This document shows, piece by piece, positions 1 to 5,822 of a DNA stretch of 6,752 bases. The notes under the pieces are model-generated. The model was not told the DNA's origin, searched no databases, and saw only the letters and a list, made by a program, of their open reading frames with translations. Position 1 is the first letter of the stretch; every line of letters starts with the position of its first letter. This DNA comes from Burkholderiales bacterium (GTDB lineage: Bacteria; Pseudomonadota; Gammaproteobacteria; Burkholderiales; Burkholderiaceae_C). The stretch is taken from NCBI GenBank assembly GCA_006227785.1, contig SBFU01000500.1:1-6752 (forward strand). The letters are read 5' to 3'. Both the position numbers and the translations under genes were made by a program.

Positions 1-758
1 TCGCCTTCGGCTTGAACCCCCGCCAGCAGATGGCGTGGATGTACCAGGCGGGCGGTCTCGAACTGGTTCGTGAGCTGTACGCCAAGTACAACTGCTACCC
101 CATCCCGATCGGCAACTTCGGCGTCCAAATGGGCGGTTGGTTCCGCAAGGAAATCAAGAGCCTGGAGGATTTGCGCGGCCTGAAAATGCGTATCGGTGGC
201 TTTGGCGGCATGGTGATGTCGCGCATGGGCGTGGTAGCGCAGCAGATCGCCGGTGGAGAGATCTATTCGGCCATGGAAAGGGGGACGCTTGACGCGGCAG
301 AGTTTGTCGGTCCGTACGACGACGAAAAACTGGGACTGAACAAGGCGGCCCGCTTCTATTACGCCCCCGGGTGGTGGGAGGGCAGCGCGCAAATGACAGC
401 CCTCATCAACACCCGGCAATGGCAATCTCTGCCCCGTGCGTATCAGATCGCTTTCGAGGTCGCCGCGCACGAGGCCTACAACACCATGCTCGCTCGATAC
501 GACGCCAAGAACCCAGCCGCGATCCGATCTCTGATTGGCACCGGCACACAGCTGCGGTGGTTTCCGAAGGACGTCATGGATGCTGCCTTCCAACACGCAA
601 ACGATCTGTTCGAAGAGCTTTCGGCCAAAAACGAGGACTTCAGGAAGATCTATGCCGCATGGCTCAAATTCCGCAACGAACAGGTGGATTGGTACCGGGT
701 CGCAGACCACAACCTGGACAGTTACACCATCGGGCAGCTGGCCCGGCGGCGCCGATGA
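1..758 (+). CDS. TRAP transporter substrate-binding protein, DctP/TakP type (5' truncated)
   Basis: This is the periplasmic solute-binding subunit of a tripartite ATP-independent (TRAP) transporter, which captures an organic acid and hands it to the DctQM membrane subunits. The reading frame is open to the left edge, so the start, the signal peptide and the N-terminal lobe are missing; about 251 residues remain. Visible family signatures are an AFGLNPRQQ-like stretch at the very start, GVQMGGWFRKEI, the GLKMRIGG motif carrying the conserved arginine that binds the substrate carboxylate, then QQIAGGEIY, DAAEFVGPYDDEK and YYAPGWWEG. These resemble the TakP subgroup known for 2-oxo acid or lactate binding; the actual substrate cannot be read from the sequence. 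Many relatives have Trp where this protein has Phe in the AEFVGPYDD motif. No dctQ or dctM gene follows, so the membrane genes lie upstream or elsewhere. A terminator-like hairpin stands just behind the stop. Confidence 0.93.
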   Translation, partial: AFGLNPRQQMAWMYQAGGLELVRELYAKYNCYPIPIGNFGVQMGGWFRKEIKSLEDLRGLKMRIGGFGGMVMSRMGVVAQQIAGGEIYSAMERGTLDAAEFVGPYDDEKLGLNKAARFYYAPGWWEGSAQMTALINTRQWQSLPRAYQIAFEVAAHEAYNTMLARYDAKNPAAIRSLIGTGTQLRWFPKDVMDAAFQHANDLFEELSAKNEDFRKIYAAWLKFRNEQVDWYRVADHNLDSYTIGQLARRRR

Positions 759-765
759 CGCACCG

Positions 766-790
766 AGGGGCGGCCACTGCGCCGCCCTTT
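766..790 (+). terminator. Intrinsic-terminator-like hairpin after the TRAP gene
   Basis: A perfect 7-bp GC stem, GGGCGGC (768-774) with GCCGCCC (781-787), encloses a 6-base loop and can be extended by the A/G bases at 765-767 pairing with the TTT at 788-790. A short T run (TTTGT) follows. It begins 8 bases after the TRAP stop and ends about 26 bases before the next gene's GTG. It may end the TRAP transcript fully or only partly, since the next gene lies on the same strand close behind and has no obvious promoter of its own. Confidence 0.6.
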
Positions 791-816
791 GTCCGCACCG
801 CCACGGGAGAAATGAC

Positions 817-1155
817 GTGATTGCCGTGATATTCGAAGTGGTGCCCGCTGCAGGTCGTCAGGACGAGTACCTGGCGCTCGCGGCCCAGTTGAAATCGGAA
901 CTCATCCAGATGGATGGGTTTTTGGGCGTGGAGCGGTTTCGCAGTCTTGCGGATGCGGACAAATTGCTGTCACTTTCGTGGTTTCGGGACGAAGCTGCGG
1001 TTCGTCAGTGGCGTCGCCATATGCACCATCGAAGCGCGCAGGCACAGGGTCGACAGGGCATCTTCACCACCTACCGGATACGGGTGGCCACTGTCATCCG
1101 GGACTATGGCATGCACGACCGGTCGCAGGCCCCCTGCGACGCCGGCTGCGATTGA
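817..1155 (+). CDS. Antibiotic biosynthesis monooxygenase (ABM) domain protein
   Basis: This small 112-residue protein has the ferredoxin-like alpha/beta fold of the ABM superfamily (dimeric alpha-beta barrel), whose members include cofactor-free quinone-forming monooxygenases, haem-degrading enzymes and many proteins of unknown role. Visible signatures are a first beta strand (IAVIFEVVP, residues 2-10), DGFLGVERFRS (33-43), the LSLSWFRDEAAVRQWR core (51-66), an H..AQ.QGR segment (71-79) and YRIRVATVIRDYG (86-98). The GTG start is chosen because GGGAG at 805-809 sits 7 bases upstream and translation from it begins exactly with the expected strand; the longer in-frame extension runs through the TRAP gene and is not family-like. 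The last 14 residues, after the RDYG motif, look like an unconserved tail and contain the hairpin at 1122-1140. The substrate is unknown. The gene could be cotranscribed with the TRAP gene if the hairpin between them leaks. Confidence 0.85.
   Translation: MIAVIFEVVPAAGRQDEYLALAAQLKSELIQMDGFLGVERFRSLADADKLLSLSWFRDEAAVRQWRRHMHHRSAQAQGRQGIFTTYRIRVATVIRDYGMHDRSQAPCDAGCD
1122..1140. terminator. Strong hairpin in the 3' end of the ABM gene, possible bidirectional terminator
   Basis: A perfect 8-bp inverted repeat, GTCGCAGG (1122-1129) and CCTGCGAC (1133-1140), has a 3-base loop. It lies in the last codons of the ABM gene and about 20 bp beyond the stop of the converging MipA-like gene, where a terminator for that gene would be expected. 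No T run follows on either strand, so it may act with Rho, as a 3'-end stabiliser, or not at all. Confidence 0.35.
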
Positions 1156-1174
1156 TGGTTCAACGCCGGCTGCG
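1139..1174. repeat. 12-bp direct repeat across a convergent gene junction
   Basis: The sequence ACGCCGGCTGCG occurs at 1139-1150 and again at 1163-1174, 24 bp apart. The first copy encodes part of the last residues of the ABM protein on the plus strand; the second covers the last codons of the MipA-like gene on the minus strand, just inside its stop. The two stop codons lie between the copies. The repeat is exact, but 12 bp in GC-rich DNA can occur by chance. Confidence 0.6.
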
Positions 1175-1981
1175 GTACGCCACGCCCAGCGTGGCGCTGG
1201 TGGTGGTCCTGCGCGAGACGAGGGGGCTGCGGGCCGCATCGCCACGAAGCTGCGAGAGACCCACACCACCGAAAAGCACCCAGTTCGTGCTCAGCGCCGT
1301 GCTGGCATTCCAGGCGGCGTGCACCCCCTCCCAGCCACCCCCCAGCTGGTAGGGCAAGGTGCCCACGGTGGCAGCGCCGGTCGGCGTGATGCCGAAGTGG
1401 GTCTGCATGTAGCGGGCGTTGCCCCAGGTGGCCGAGACGCCCAGATCCCACTGCGTGCGTTCGGACAACAGGTGGGTGTAGCTGACGCCAGAGTTCAGGC
1501 GCATGCCCCCTTCACGCCCCATCAGGTCCTGGTCGATGCTGGCGTTCCAGCCCCAGCGCTCACCGAAGGGCCGGCGCACCGAGACACGCCCGCGAACCGT
1601 GGTCCGGATGTCGGGCAGACCGCGCCAGACCGGGTCATCGTCGAAGGTGCGACCGTTGTCCATGCGCAACGACGCGCTCAGGCTCCAGCCGTCGCGGGAA
1701 AAGAAGTCGGCGCTCACACCAGTCTCACCCGACTTGCGGCCGGTGCCCAGCAGGGTGCTGGCACGCGAACGGGAGACCCGGAAGGGGCCCAGCTGGAAAT
1801 GCCAGACCGGCTTGAGGCTGAGGCTGCGCTGGCCGTCCCCGATATGGCCCACCGTGGATTCAAGCGAGGCGCCGATCAGGAACTCGCGGCTTCCCTTGGC
1901 TTCGTCGGGCTGATTCGCCAGCGCGGCGCCACTGGCAAGAACAAGCGTCAGGATCAGGCATCGGATAGCGGGTTTTCGCAT
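1160..1981 (-). CDS. MipA/OmpV family outer-membrane protein
   Basis: This 273-residue protein is predicted to be an outer-membrane beta barrel. MipA of Escherichia coli is a scaffold linking murein synthases and hydrolases, and OmpV-like members are porins or antigens; the function of this member is unknown. Residues 1-22 form a signal peptide (Arg/Lys start, hydrophobic core, AxA-like site ALA before NQ). The mature part shows alternating amphipathic strands. The C-terminal third carries the clearest family signature: TWGNARYMQTHFGITP, then a Gly-rich GGGWEGV segment, a W.LFGGVGLSQL strand and the GDAARSPLV motif. Length is normal for the family. Oddly, the protein ends GVAYRSRR instead of the terminal aromatic (usually a YRF end) expected of the beta-barrel assembly signal. 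The ATG overlaps an ATG of the opposite strand; only a weak ribosome binding site is visible. The gene converges on the ABM gene and diverges from the CYTH-CHAD gene. Confidence 0.85.
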   Translation of the reverse strand: MRKPAIRCLILTLVLASGAALANQPDEAKGSREFLIGASLESTVGHIGDGQRSLSLKPVWHFQLGPFRVSRSRASTLLGTGRKSGETGVSADFFSRDGWSLSASLRMDNGRTFDDDPVWRGLPDIRTTVRGRVSVRRPFGERWGWNASIDQDLMGREGGMRLNSGVSYTHLLSERTQWDLGVSATWGNARYMQTHFGITPTGAATVGTLPYQLGGGWEGVHAAWNASTALSTNWVLFGGVGLSQLRGDAARSPLVSRRTTTSATLGVAYRSRR

Positions 1982-2102
1982 GGCAGCATCTTATCGGGTC
2001 GCCCATGGCCATCCGTGGCATGCCCGTGGTAGATGGATGGGCACAAGGCTGGCAGACTGTGCTGTTTCAGGCGCACGATGCGCCGGCACACCCGCTACCC
2101 GC
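1982..2102. promoter_or_regulatory. Divergent intergenic region between the MipA-like and CYTH-CHAD genes
   Basis: These 121 bp must hold the leader and promoter of both divergent genes, or the promoters lie within them. I see no convincing -35/-10 pair on either strand; the A/T-richest spot, TTAT at 1991-1994, is too close to the MipA-like start to be its -10. A short palindrome, ATGGCCAT, lies near 2005-2012. No ribosome binding site stands out before the CYTH-CHAD ATG. Confidence 0.35.
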
Positions 2103-3629
2103 ATGGCCCGAGAAACCGAACTCAAGCTGAGCCTGACCGCCACCGACCTGCCGCGCCTGCTCGCCCACCCTTTGCTGAGCGGACGGCGGCCCCTGAGCCG
2201 CCAGCTGAGCAACACCTATTACGACACGCCGGCCCTGGATCTGATGCGTGAGCGTATCGCGCTGCGCGAGCGCCGGATCGGCCGGCGCACCTGGCTGACG
2301 GTCAAGACGGCCGGCCAGTCGGCCGGTGGCCTGAGCCAGCGACAAGAGTGGGAAGCCCCTGCCCGGGCTGGCGCGCTGGATGTGGGTCGTCTGGTCACCG
2401 ACCCGACACTGGCGGCCCGCCTGCTGGCGATACGGCCGCGTCTGGTGCCGCTGTTCCACACCGATTTCCAGCGCAAGGCGTGGGTGCTCACACACGGTCA
2501 GTCCTCCATCGAAGTGGCGCTCGATGAGGGCCAGATCCGGACCGAAGGCACCGGACACGCTGTCCCGAGGCAGTTGCCCCTGCTGGAGCTGGAACTGGAG
2601 CTGCTGGACGGACGCGCCAGCGACCTGCTGGACCTGGCGCACACCCTGTCCCTGGGCCAGGATGGGCAGGCCGGCGTCTGGCTGCACCCCGACGACCGCA
2701 GCAAAGCCGAACGCGGCCTGCGCCTGTTCACCGGGGAACGCACCACGCCGGTGCCAGCCGGGCCCATGGCACTGGACGCCGGGCTGCACCCGCGGGAAGC
2801 CTGGCGCAGCACCACCCTGGCCTGTCTGGCCCAGCTGCAGGCCAACGCGGTCGGGCTGCTGGAGCAGGGAACGGACGCGGCGCTGCCCGACCCCGAGTTC
2901 GTCCACCAGGCCCGGGTGGCCCTGCGCCGCCTGCGCACCGGCCTGCGGCTGTTCGCGCCCTGGCTGCCGCGCCGCTTCGCGGCCCACTGGGCGGCCCACT
3001 GGCGCTCGCTGGCGCAACAACTGGGCGAGGCCCGCAACTGGGATGTGCTGGCCGACGAGCACCTGGCCGAGATCCTGCGGCAGACACCCCGGACCGACGC
3101 CGACCGCTGGGCAGCGTGGGTGCGGGAACAGAGAGAGGCCGCCAACCGGCGCGCCTGCCAGGCCTTGCGCGACCCGGGCCATACCCAGTCGTTGCTGGCC
3201 TTCATGCACGGCGTGTGGACCCTGCCGACACCGCGTGCCAATGCCCGGGCCCGGCTGGGCGACTGGGCACCCCAGGCCCTGGCCATCCCGCACCGGCGGC
3301 TGCTGCGGCAGACGCGCCATGCGTTGCATGCCGGTCCCGATGCCCGGCACGAGCTGCGCATTGCCGTGAAACGGCTGCGCTATGCCCTGGGTTTCCTGGG
3401 TGATGTGGCACCGCGCGCCCTGGTGCGGCGCGGCCTGCCGCGCCTGACAAGGGCGCAGGACCAGCTGGGACACCTGAACGATCTGGACCAGGCCCGCCAG
3501 CTGCTGCAGGACTGTCCGGTCGTGGACCCGGCGCCTCTGCTGGAAGCCATAGACGAACAGACCCGGCGTGGTTTGCGGTCACTGCCACGGCTGGAGCGCC
3601 AGTTGCTGCGGGTTCCGGCGCCCGGCTGA
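2103..3629 (+). CDS. CYTH and CHAD domain-containing protein
   Basis: This 508-residue cytoplasmic protein fuses two phosphate-chemistry domains. The N-terminal CYTH domain (about residues 1-210) belongs to the triphosphate tunnel metalloenzymes: ExExK motif E4-T-E6-L-K8, YYDT at 39-42, LRER at 54-57, LTVK at 65-68, QRQEWE at 79-84, and acidic strands IEVALDEG (136-143) and LELELELLD (161-169). Related YgiF of E. coli hydrolyses inorganic triphosphate. The C-terminal CHAD domain (about 230-500) is a helical bundle with conserved His and basic residues, VHQARVALRRLRTGLRLF at 267-284 and HELRIAVKRLRYALGFL at 416-432; CHAD domains bind inorganic polyphosphate. A role in polyphosphate or triphosphate metabolism is an inference from the domains. 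The start at 2103 places the ExExK motif at residue 4, as usual; a start at 1980 would add 41 atypical residues and overlap the divergent gene's start codon. A 12-bp tandem duplication gives AAHWAAHW at 293-300. Confidence 0.93.
   Translation: MARETELKLSLTATDLPRLLAHPLLSGRRPLSRQLSNTYYDTPALDLMRERIALRERRIGRRTWLTVKTAGQSAGGLSQRQEWEAPARAGALDVGRLVTDPTLAARLLAIRPRLVPLFHTDFQRKAWVLTHGQSSIEVALDEGQIRTEGTGHAVPRQLPLLELELELLDGRASDLLDLAHTLSLGQDGQAGVWLHPDDRSKAERGLRLFTGERTTPVPAGPMALDAGLHPREAWRSTTLACLAQLQANAVGLLEQGTDAALPDPEFVHQARVALRRLRTGLRLFAPWLPRRFAAHWAAHWRSLAQQLGEARNWDVLADEHLAEILRQTPRTDADRWAAWVREQREAANRRACQALRDPGHTQSLLAFMHGVWTLPTPRANARARLGDWAPQALAIPHRRLLRQTRHALHAGPDARHELRIAVKRLRYALGFLGDVAPRALVRRGLPRLTRAQDQLGHLNDLDQARQLLQDCPVVDPAPLLEAIDEQTRRGLRSLPRLERQLLRVPAPG
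2979..3002 (+). repeat. Perfect 12-bp tandem duplication inside the CHAD domain
   Basis: The unit GCGGCCCACTGG occurs twice in direct succession (2979-2990 and 2991-3002). It is in frame and encodes AAHW twice (residues 293-300), in a helix after the first conserved His/Arg segment of the CHAD domain. The identical codons suggest a recent in-frame duplication by slippage, or a locally repetitive helix. Confidence 0.8.
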
Positions 3630-3674
3630 TCCGCCACCCACCGGCCGGTCAGGTGAGCACCATCGGCCACCAGC

Positions 3675-3703
3675 TTGGCAAACCGGCACGGCAGGCACAC
3701 AAT
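3675..3703 (+). promoter_or_regulatory. Sigma70-type promoter for the thioesterase gene
   Basis: TTGGCA (3675-3680, 5 of 6 bases to the -35 consensus) is followed after exactly 17 bases by CACAAT (3698-3703, 4 of 6 to the -10 consensus). It lies in the 154-bp gap after the CYTH-CHAD gene. Transcription would start near 3710, giving a leader of about 75 bases. It suggests that the thioesterase gene is transcribed separately from the gene before it. Confidence 0.5.
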
Positions 3704-3748
3704 GCGGGTGCGATGGGGCGCAAAGCGGCGCCACTTTGTCGTGCCCGC
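3704..3748 (+). other. Long imperfect stem-loop in the thioesterase leader
   Basis: GCGGGTGCGA (3704-3713) can pair along all ten positions, two of them G-U, with TCGTGCCCGC (3739-3748). Inside, GGCGC (3717-3721) can pair with GCGCC (3728-3732) around a 6-base loop; an alternative inner pairing is CAAAG (3721-3725) with CTTTG (3734-3738). The structure lies between the predicted -10 box and the ribosome binding site and could be an RNA element or a binding-site dyad. No known riboswitch or regulatory family is recognised. Confidence 0.4.
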
Positions 3749-3783
3749 ATCACGGCCGTCGGGGTTTCTCACCGGGAGTCTTC

Positions 3784-4227
3784 ATGTCTTCGATCACGCT
3801 GCGTTTCCTCGTTGAGCCGGCCCATGCAGGCTCCAGCGGCCAGGTGCACGCCGGCACCGTCATGAAGTGGCTGGATGACGCCGGCCAGGCCTGCGCCACC
3901 TCGTGGTCGCGCAGCAGCTGCCGCACCGTCTACACCAGCAGCATCCGCTTCCAGCGCACCGTGCACGTGGGGGATCTGGTCGAGGTGAGGGCCCGGCTGG
4001 CCTTCACCGGAGAGACCAACATGAACATCACGGTCGAACTGGTCAGCGGTGACCTGCGCACCGGCCGCATGGAAAAAACCGCCGAGGCCCTGGTGGTGCT
4101 GGTGGCGCTGGACGCGCAAGGCCGTCCGGTCCAGGTCGACACCTGGACGCCGGAGACCCCGGGTGAAATGGCGCTGGCCAGCAGCGCCCGCGCCCAGTTC
4201 GACAGCACCCGGCCGGCACCGCTCTGA
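3784..4227 (+). CDS. Hotdog-fold acyl-CoA thioesterase
   Basis: This 147-residue protein is a single hotdog domain of the acyl-CoA thioesterase type (YciA/ACOT-like), expected to hydrolyse acyl-CoA to free acid and CoA in the cytoplasm. Signatures are GQVHAGTVMKWLDDAGQACAT at residues 19-39, where the segment wraps the central hotdog helix and D31 aligns with the catalytic Asp of YciA, followed by a strand (YTSSIRFQRTVHVGDLVEVRARL, starting near residue 49) with the usual F.R.V..GD..E pattern, and TAEALVVLVALDAQGRPV, the typical last strand. The start is supported by GGGAG at 3774-3778, 5 bases upstream. The last roughly 25 residues (from DTWTPETPGE) extend beyond the core; similar short tails are common. 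Chain-length specificity cannot be told. The gene probably has its own promoter and ends 23 bp from a converging GST gene. Confidence 0.88.
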   Translation: MSSITLRFLVEPAHAGSSGQVHAGTVMKWLDDAGQACATSWSRSSCRTVYTSSIRFQRTVHVGDLVEVRARLAFTGETNMNITVELVSGDLRTGRMEKTAEALVVLVALDAQGRPVQVDTWTPETPGEMALASSARAQFDSTRPAPL

Positions 4228-4234
4228 ACGACGG

Positions 4235-4248
4235 CAGGGTTCGCCCTG
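4235..4248. terminator. UUCG-loop hairpin between convergent genes, possible bidirectional terminator
   Basis: The 23-bp gap between the thioesterase stop and the GST stop holds CAGGG (4235-4239), TTCG (4240-4243) and CCCTG (4244-4248), a perfect 5-bp stem with a tetraloop of the very stable UUCG type on the plus strand. There is no T run after it on either strand, so it is at best a weak intrinsic terminator. Its position suggests that it separates the two converging transcripts. Confidence 0.45.
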
Positions 4249-4250
4249 GC

Positions 4251-4868
4251 TCAGACCAGCGCGCTGGGGCGGGCGGCCACCCGCCGGTGCCAGTCAGCCA
4301 GGGCGGGCAGGCCGGCCTCGGCAGGCTTGAAGCGCATCAGGCGCGCGAATTCCACCGTGCAGAAGGCCGTGATGTCGGCAATGGTGAAGCGTCCACCCGC
4401 GACCCAGGGGTGCTTCTGCAGCTCACTGTCGAGCCAGGCGGCCGACTCGCGGAATTTCAGGCCCTGAGACTGGCCGAACTCGGGAAACTGCGGCTGCTCC
4501 AGTGGCGCCAGGCCCGGGTGGGTATGGCGGATGCAGTTGGCCGCGACCAGCATCAGGTGCCACTCCACCCGGCGGTCGGCCATTTCGATGAAGGCCCTTT
4601 CCTCGGCGCTGCGCCCCATCAGGTTGGGTTCCGGGTGCAGGCCCTCCATGTAGGTACAGATGGCACGCGTCTCGGTCAGCACCCGACCGTCGTCCAGCTC
4701 GAGGGCGGGCACCCGGGCCAGCGGGCTCTTGGAACGGTAGGCCTCGGTCTTGTGCTCCTGGGCATTGAGGTCGACGTTCACCAGGTCCAGTCCCTGCACC
4801 TGCTTCTCGACGAGGAACATCAGTACCCGCCGCGGGTTGGGTGCGCGTGGCGACACATACAGCTTCAT
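4251..4868 (-). CDS. Glutathione S-transferase family protein
   Basis: This 205-residue cytosolic GST-fold protein is likely to conjugate glutathione to electrophiles or reduce disulfides; its substrate is not predictable. The N-terminal thioredoxin-like domain (residues 1-78) has KLYVSPRAPNPRRV, with S6 in the place of the catalytic Ser/Cys of beta/theta-like bacterial GSTs, the cis-Pro motif RVPAL (52-56), and ETRAI (66-70), where the acidic/Thr pair binds the gamma-glutamyl group. The C-terminal helical domain (about 88-205) has the N-capping box segment FTIADITAF (161-169). Length is normal. The ATG at 4868 is chosen because GGAGA (4879-4875) lies 6 bases upstream and translation begins directly with strand beta1; the longer open frame upstream overlaps pyrF and is not conserved-looking. 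It lies downstream of pyrF on the same strand, with a promoter-like sequence in the 79-bp gap. Confidence 0.9.
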   Translation of the reverse strand: MKLYVSPRAPNPRRVLMFLVEKQVQGLDLVNVDLNAQEHKTEAYRSKSPLARVPALELDDGRVLTETRAICTYMEGLHPEPNLMGRSAEERAFIEMADRRVEWHLMLVAANCIRHTHPGLAPLEQPQFPEFGQSQGLKFRESAAWLDSELQKHPWVAGGRFTIADITAFCTVEFARLMRFKPAEAGLPALADWHRRVAARPSALV

Positions 4869-4896
4869 GCACGATCTCCGATGGCGTGGACCGCGC

Positions 4897-4925
4897 ATAG
4901 TAGGGACGGCGACCGCTCCTGTCGC
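4897..4925 (-). promoter_or_regulatory. Candidate sigma70-type promoter for the GST gene
   Basis: On the minus strand GCGACA (4925-4920) is separated by 17 bases from TACTAT (4902-4897); each box matches 4 of 6 consensus bases. Transcription would start near 4890, some 22 bases before the GST ATG, leaving room for its GGAGA ribosome binding site. The match is moderate. Confidence 0.4.
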
Positions 4926-4926
4926 C
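4908..4926. other. Perfect 6-bp dyad overlapping the GST -35 box
   Basis: GGCGAC (4908-4913) and GTCGCC (4921-4926) form a perfect inverted repeat with a 7-base centre. It covers the candidate -35 box of the GST gene and sits 22-40 bp behind the pyrF stop. It may be an operator, or a hairpin at the end of the pyrF transcript; there is no T run after it on the minus strand. Confidence 0.35.
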
Positions 4927-4947
4927 CCCCGGCCTGTCGCAAGGGTG

Positions 4948-5790
4948 TCAGCCTGCCTTGGCGGCTTCCAGCTGGTCGCGCGTGCGCTGGGCCTCGCGAC
5001 GGGCGGCGGCAGCGAAGTCCTCGCCCGACGAGGCGTACAGCACGGCACGCGACGAATTGACGATCACCGCCCCGGTGGTCTCATCACCCTGCGCCCGGTA
5101 GCCGGCACGCACCGTGGCCACCGCGTCGCCCCCCTGTGCCCCCACACCCGGGATCAGCAGCGGCAGCGTGGGGGCCAGTTCGCGCACGCGCTCGATCTCG
5201 GTCGGGTAGGTGGCGCCCACCACGAGCCCGAGCTGGCCGTTGAGGTTCCAGGGACCCTGCGCCAGCCGGGCCACATGTTCGTACAGCCGCGGCTGGCCCT
5301 CGATCGACGCCAGACGCTGGTTCTGCAGGTCGTCGCCGCCCGGGTTGGAGGTGCGGCACAGCAGGAAGGCCCCCTTGCCCTCGTATTTCAGGTAGGGCTG
5401 GACCGAATCGAAGCCCATGAAGGGCGAGAGCGTAACGGCGTCGGCGCCGTAGCGCTCAAAGGCCTCGATGGCGTACTGCTCGGCGGTGCTGCCAATGTCG
5501 CCGCGCTTGGCATCCAGAATGACCGGCACCTGCGGCGCGACCGCCCGCATGTGACGCATCAGCTTTTCCAGTTGCTCTTCTGCCCGGTGGGCAGCGAAAT
5601 AGGCAATCTGCGGCTTGAACGCAATGACCTGATCGGCCGTGGCCTCGACGATGGCCGCGCAGAAGTCGTAGATGCGGGACGCGTCTCCCTTCATGCCGGC
5701 CGGGAACCGCTGCGGATCAGGGTCCAGGCCCACACACAGCAGGGAACGGTTCTGGCGCTCGGCGCCACGCAGCATGTCAAGAAAGCTCAT
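4948..5790 (-). CDS. pyrF: Orotidine-5'-phosphate decarboxylase, long-form (type 2) PyrF
   Basis: This cytoplasmic enzyme makes UMP from orotidine 5'-monophosphate, the last step of de novo pyrimidine synthesis, without a cofactor. At 280 residues it belongs to the longer bacterial subfamily (Mycobacterium/Burkholderia type) rather than the roughly 235-residue E. coli type. Active-site features are visible in order: LCVGLDPDP (18-26), FKP with K59, the signature [11 protein letters not shown] (92-102) holding D93, K95 (catalytic Lys) and D98, the [11 protein letters not shown] segment (120-130), LCRTSNPG (144-151), the phosphate-binding PGVGAQGGD (214-222) and NSSRAVLYA (245-253). All catalytic residues are intact. 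The start at 5790 gives the usual N-terminus MSFLDML; the ribosome binding site is weak. It lies 32 bp downstream of the DUF805 gene on the same strand, with no visible terminator between, so cotranscription is possible. Confidence 0.97.
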   Translation of the reverse strand: MSFLDMLRGAERQNRSLLCVGLDPDPQRFPAGMKGDASRIYDFCAAIVEATADQVIAFKPQIAYFAAHRAEEQLEKLMRHMRAVAPQVPVILDAKRGDIGSTAEQYAIEAFERYGADAVTLSPFMGFDSVQPYLKYEGKGAFLLCRTSNPGGDDLQNQRLASIEGQPRLYEHVARLAQGPWNLNGQLGLVVGATYPTEIERVRELAPTLPLLIPGVGAQGGDAVATVRAGYRAQGDETTGAVIVNSSRAVLYASSGEDFAAAARREAQRTRDQLEAAKAG

Positions 5791-5810
5791 GCGCCGATTT
5801 TAAGTGGCGC
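5791..5810 (-). other. Short hairpin directly before the pyrF start codon
   Basis: In the minus-strand transcript GGCGC (5810-5806) and GCGCC (5795-5791) can pair around a 10-base A/T-rich loop, ending right at the pyrF ATG. No Shine-Dalgarno sequence is visible in the region, so the structure could influence translation initiation. The stem is only 5 bp and may be chance. Confidence 0.25.
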
Positions 5811-5822
5811 CCCCGGGACACC

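Noticed and set aside
914..2032. A 372-codon plus-strand open frame opposite the MipA-like gene
   Set aside because: Its translation is rich in Arg, Ala, Gly and Pro with no family motif, and it lies antisense to a gene with a signal peptide and clear MipA signatures; it is a high-GC shadow frame.
1980..2102. An N-terminal extension of the CYTH-CHAD protein starting at 1980
   Set aside because: The extra 41 residues are unlike the family, the start codon would overlap that of the divergent MipA-like gene, and CYTH domains usually have ExExK near residue 4 as given by the start at 2103.
2067..3473. A 468-codon minus-strand open frame opposite the CYTH-CHAD gene
   Set aside because: Gln/Gly/Arg-rich composition without motifs, and the plus strand carries intact CYTH and CHAD signatures over the same bases.
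3640..3649. The palindrome ACCGGCCGGT shortly after the CYTH-CHAD stop
   Set aside because: A self-complementary 10-mer without loop or T run in GC-rich DNA; too short and common to call a terminator or operator.
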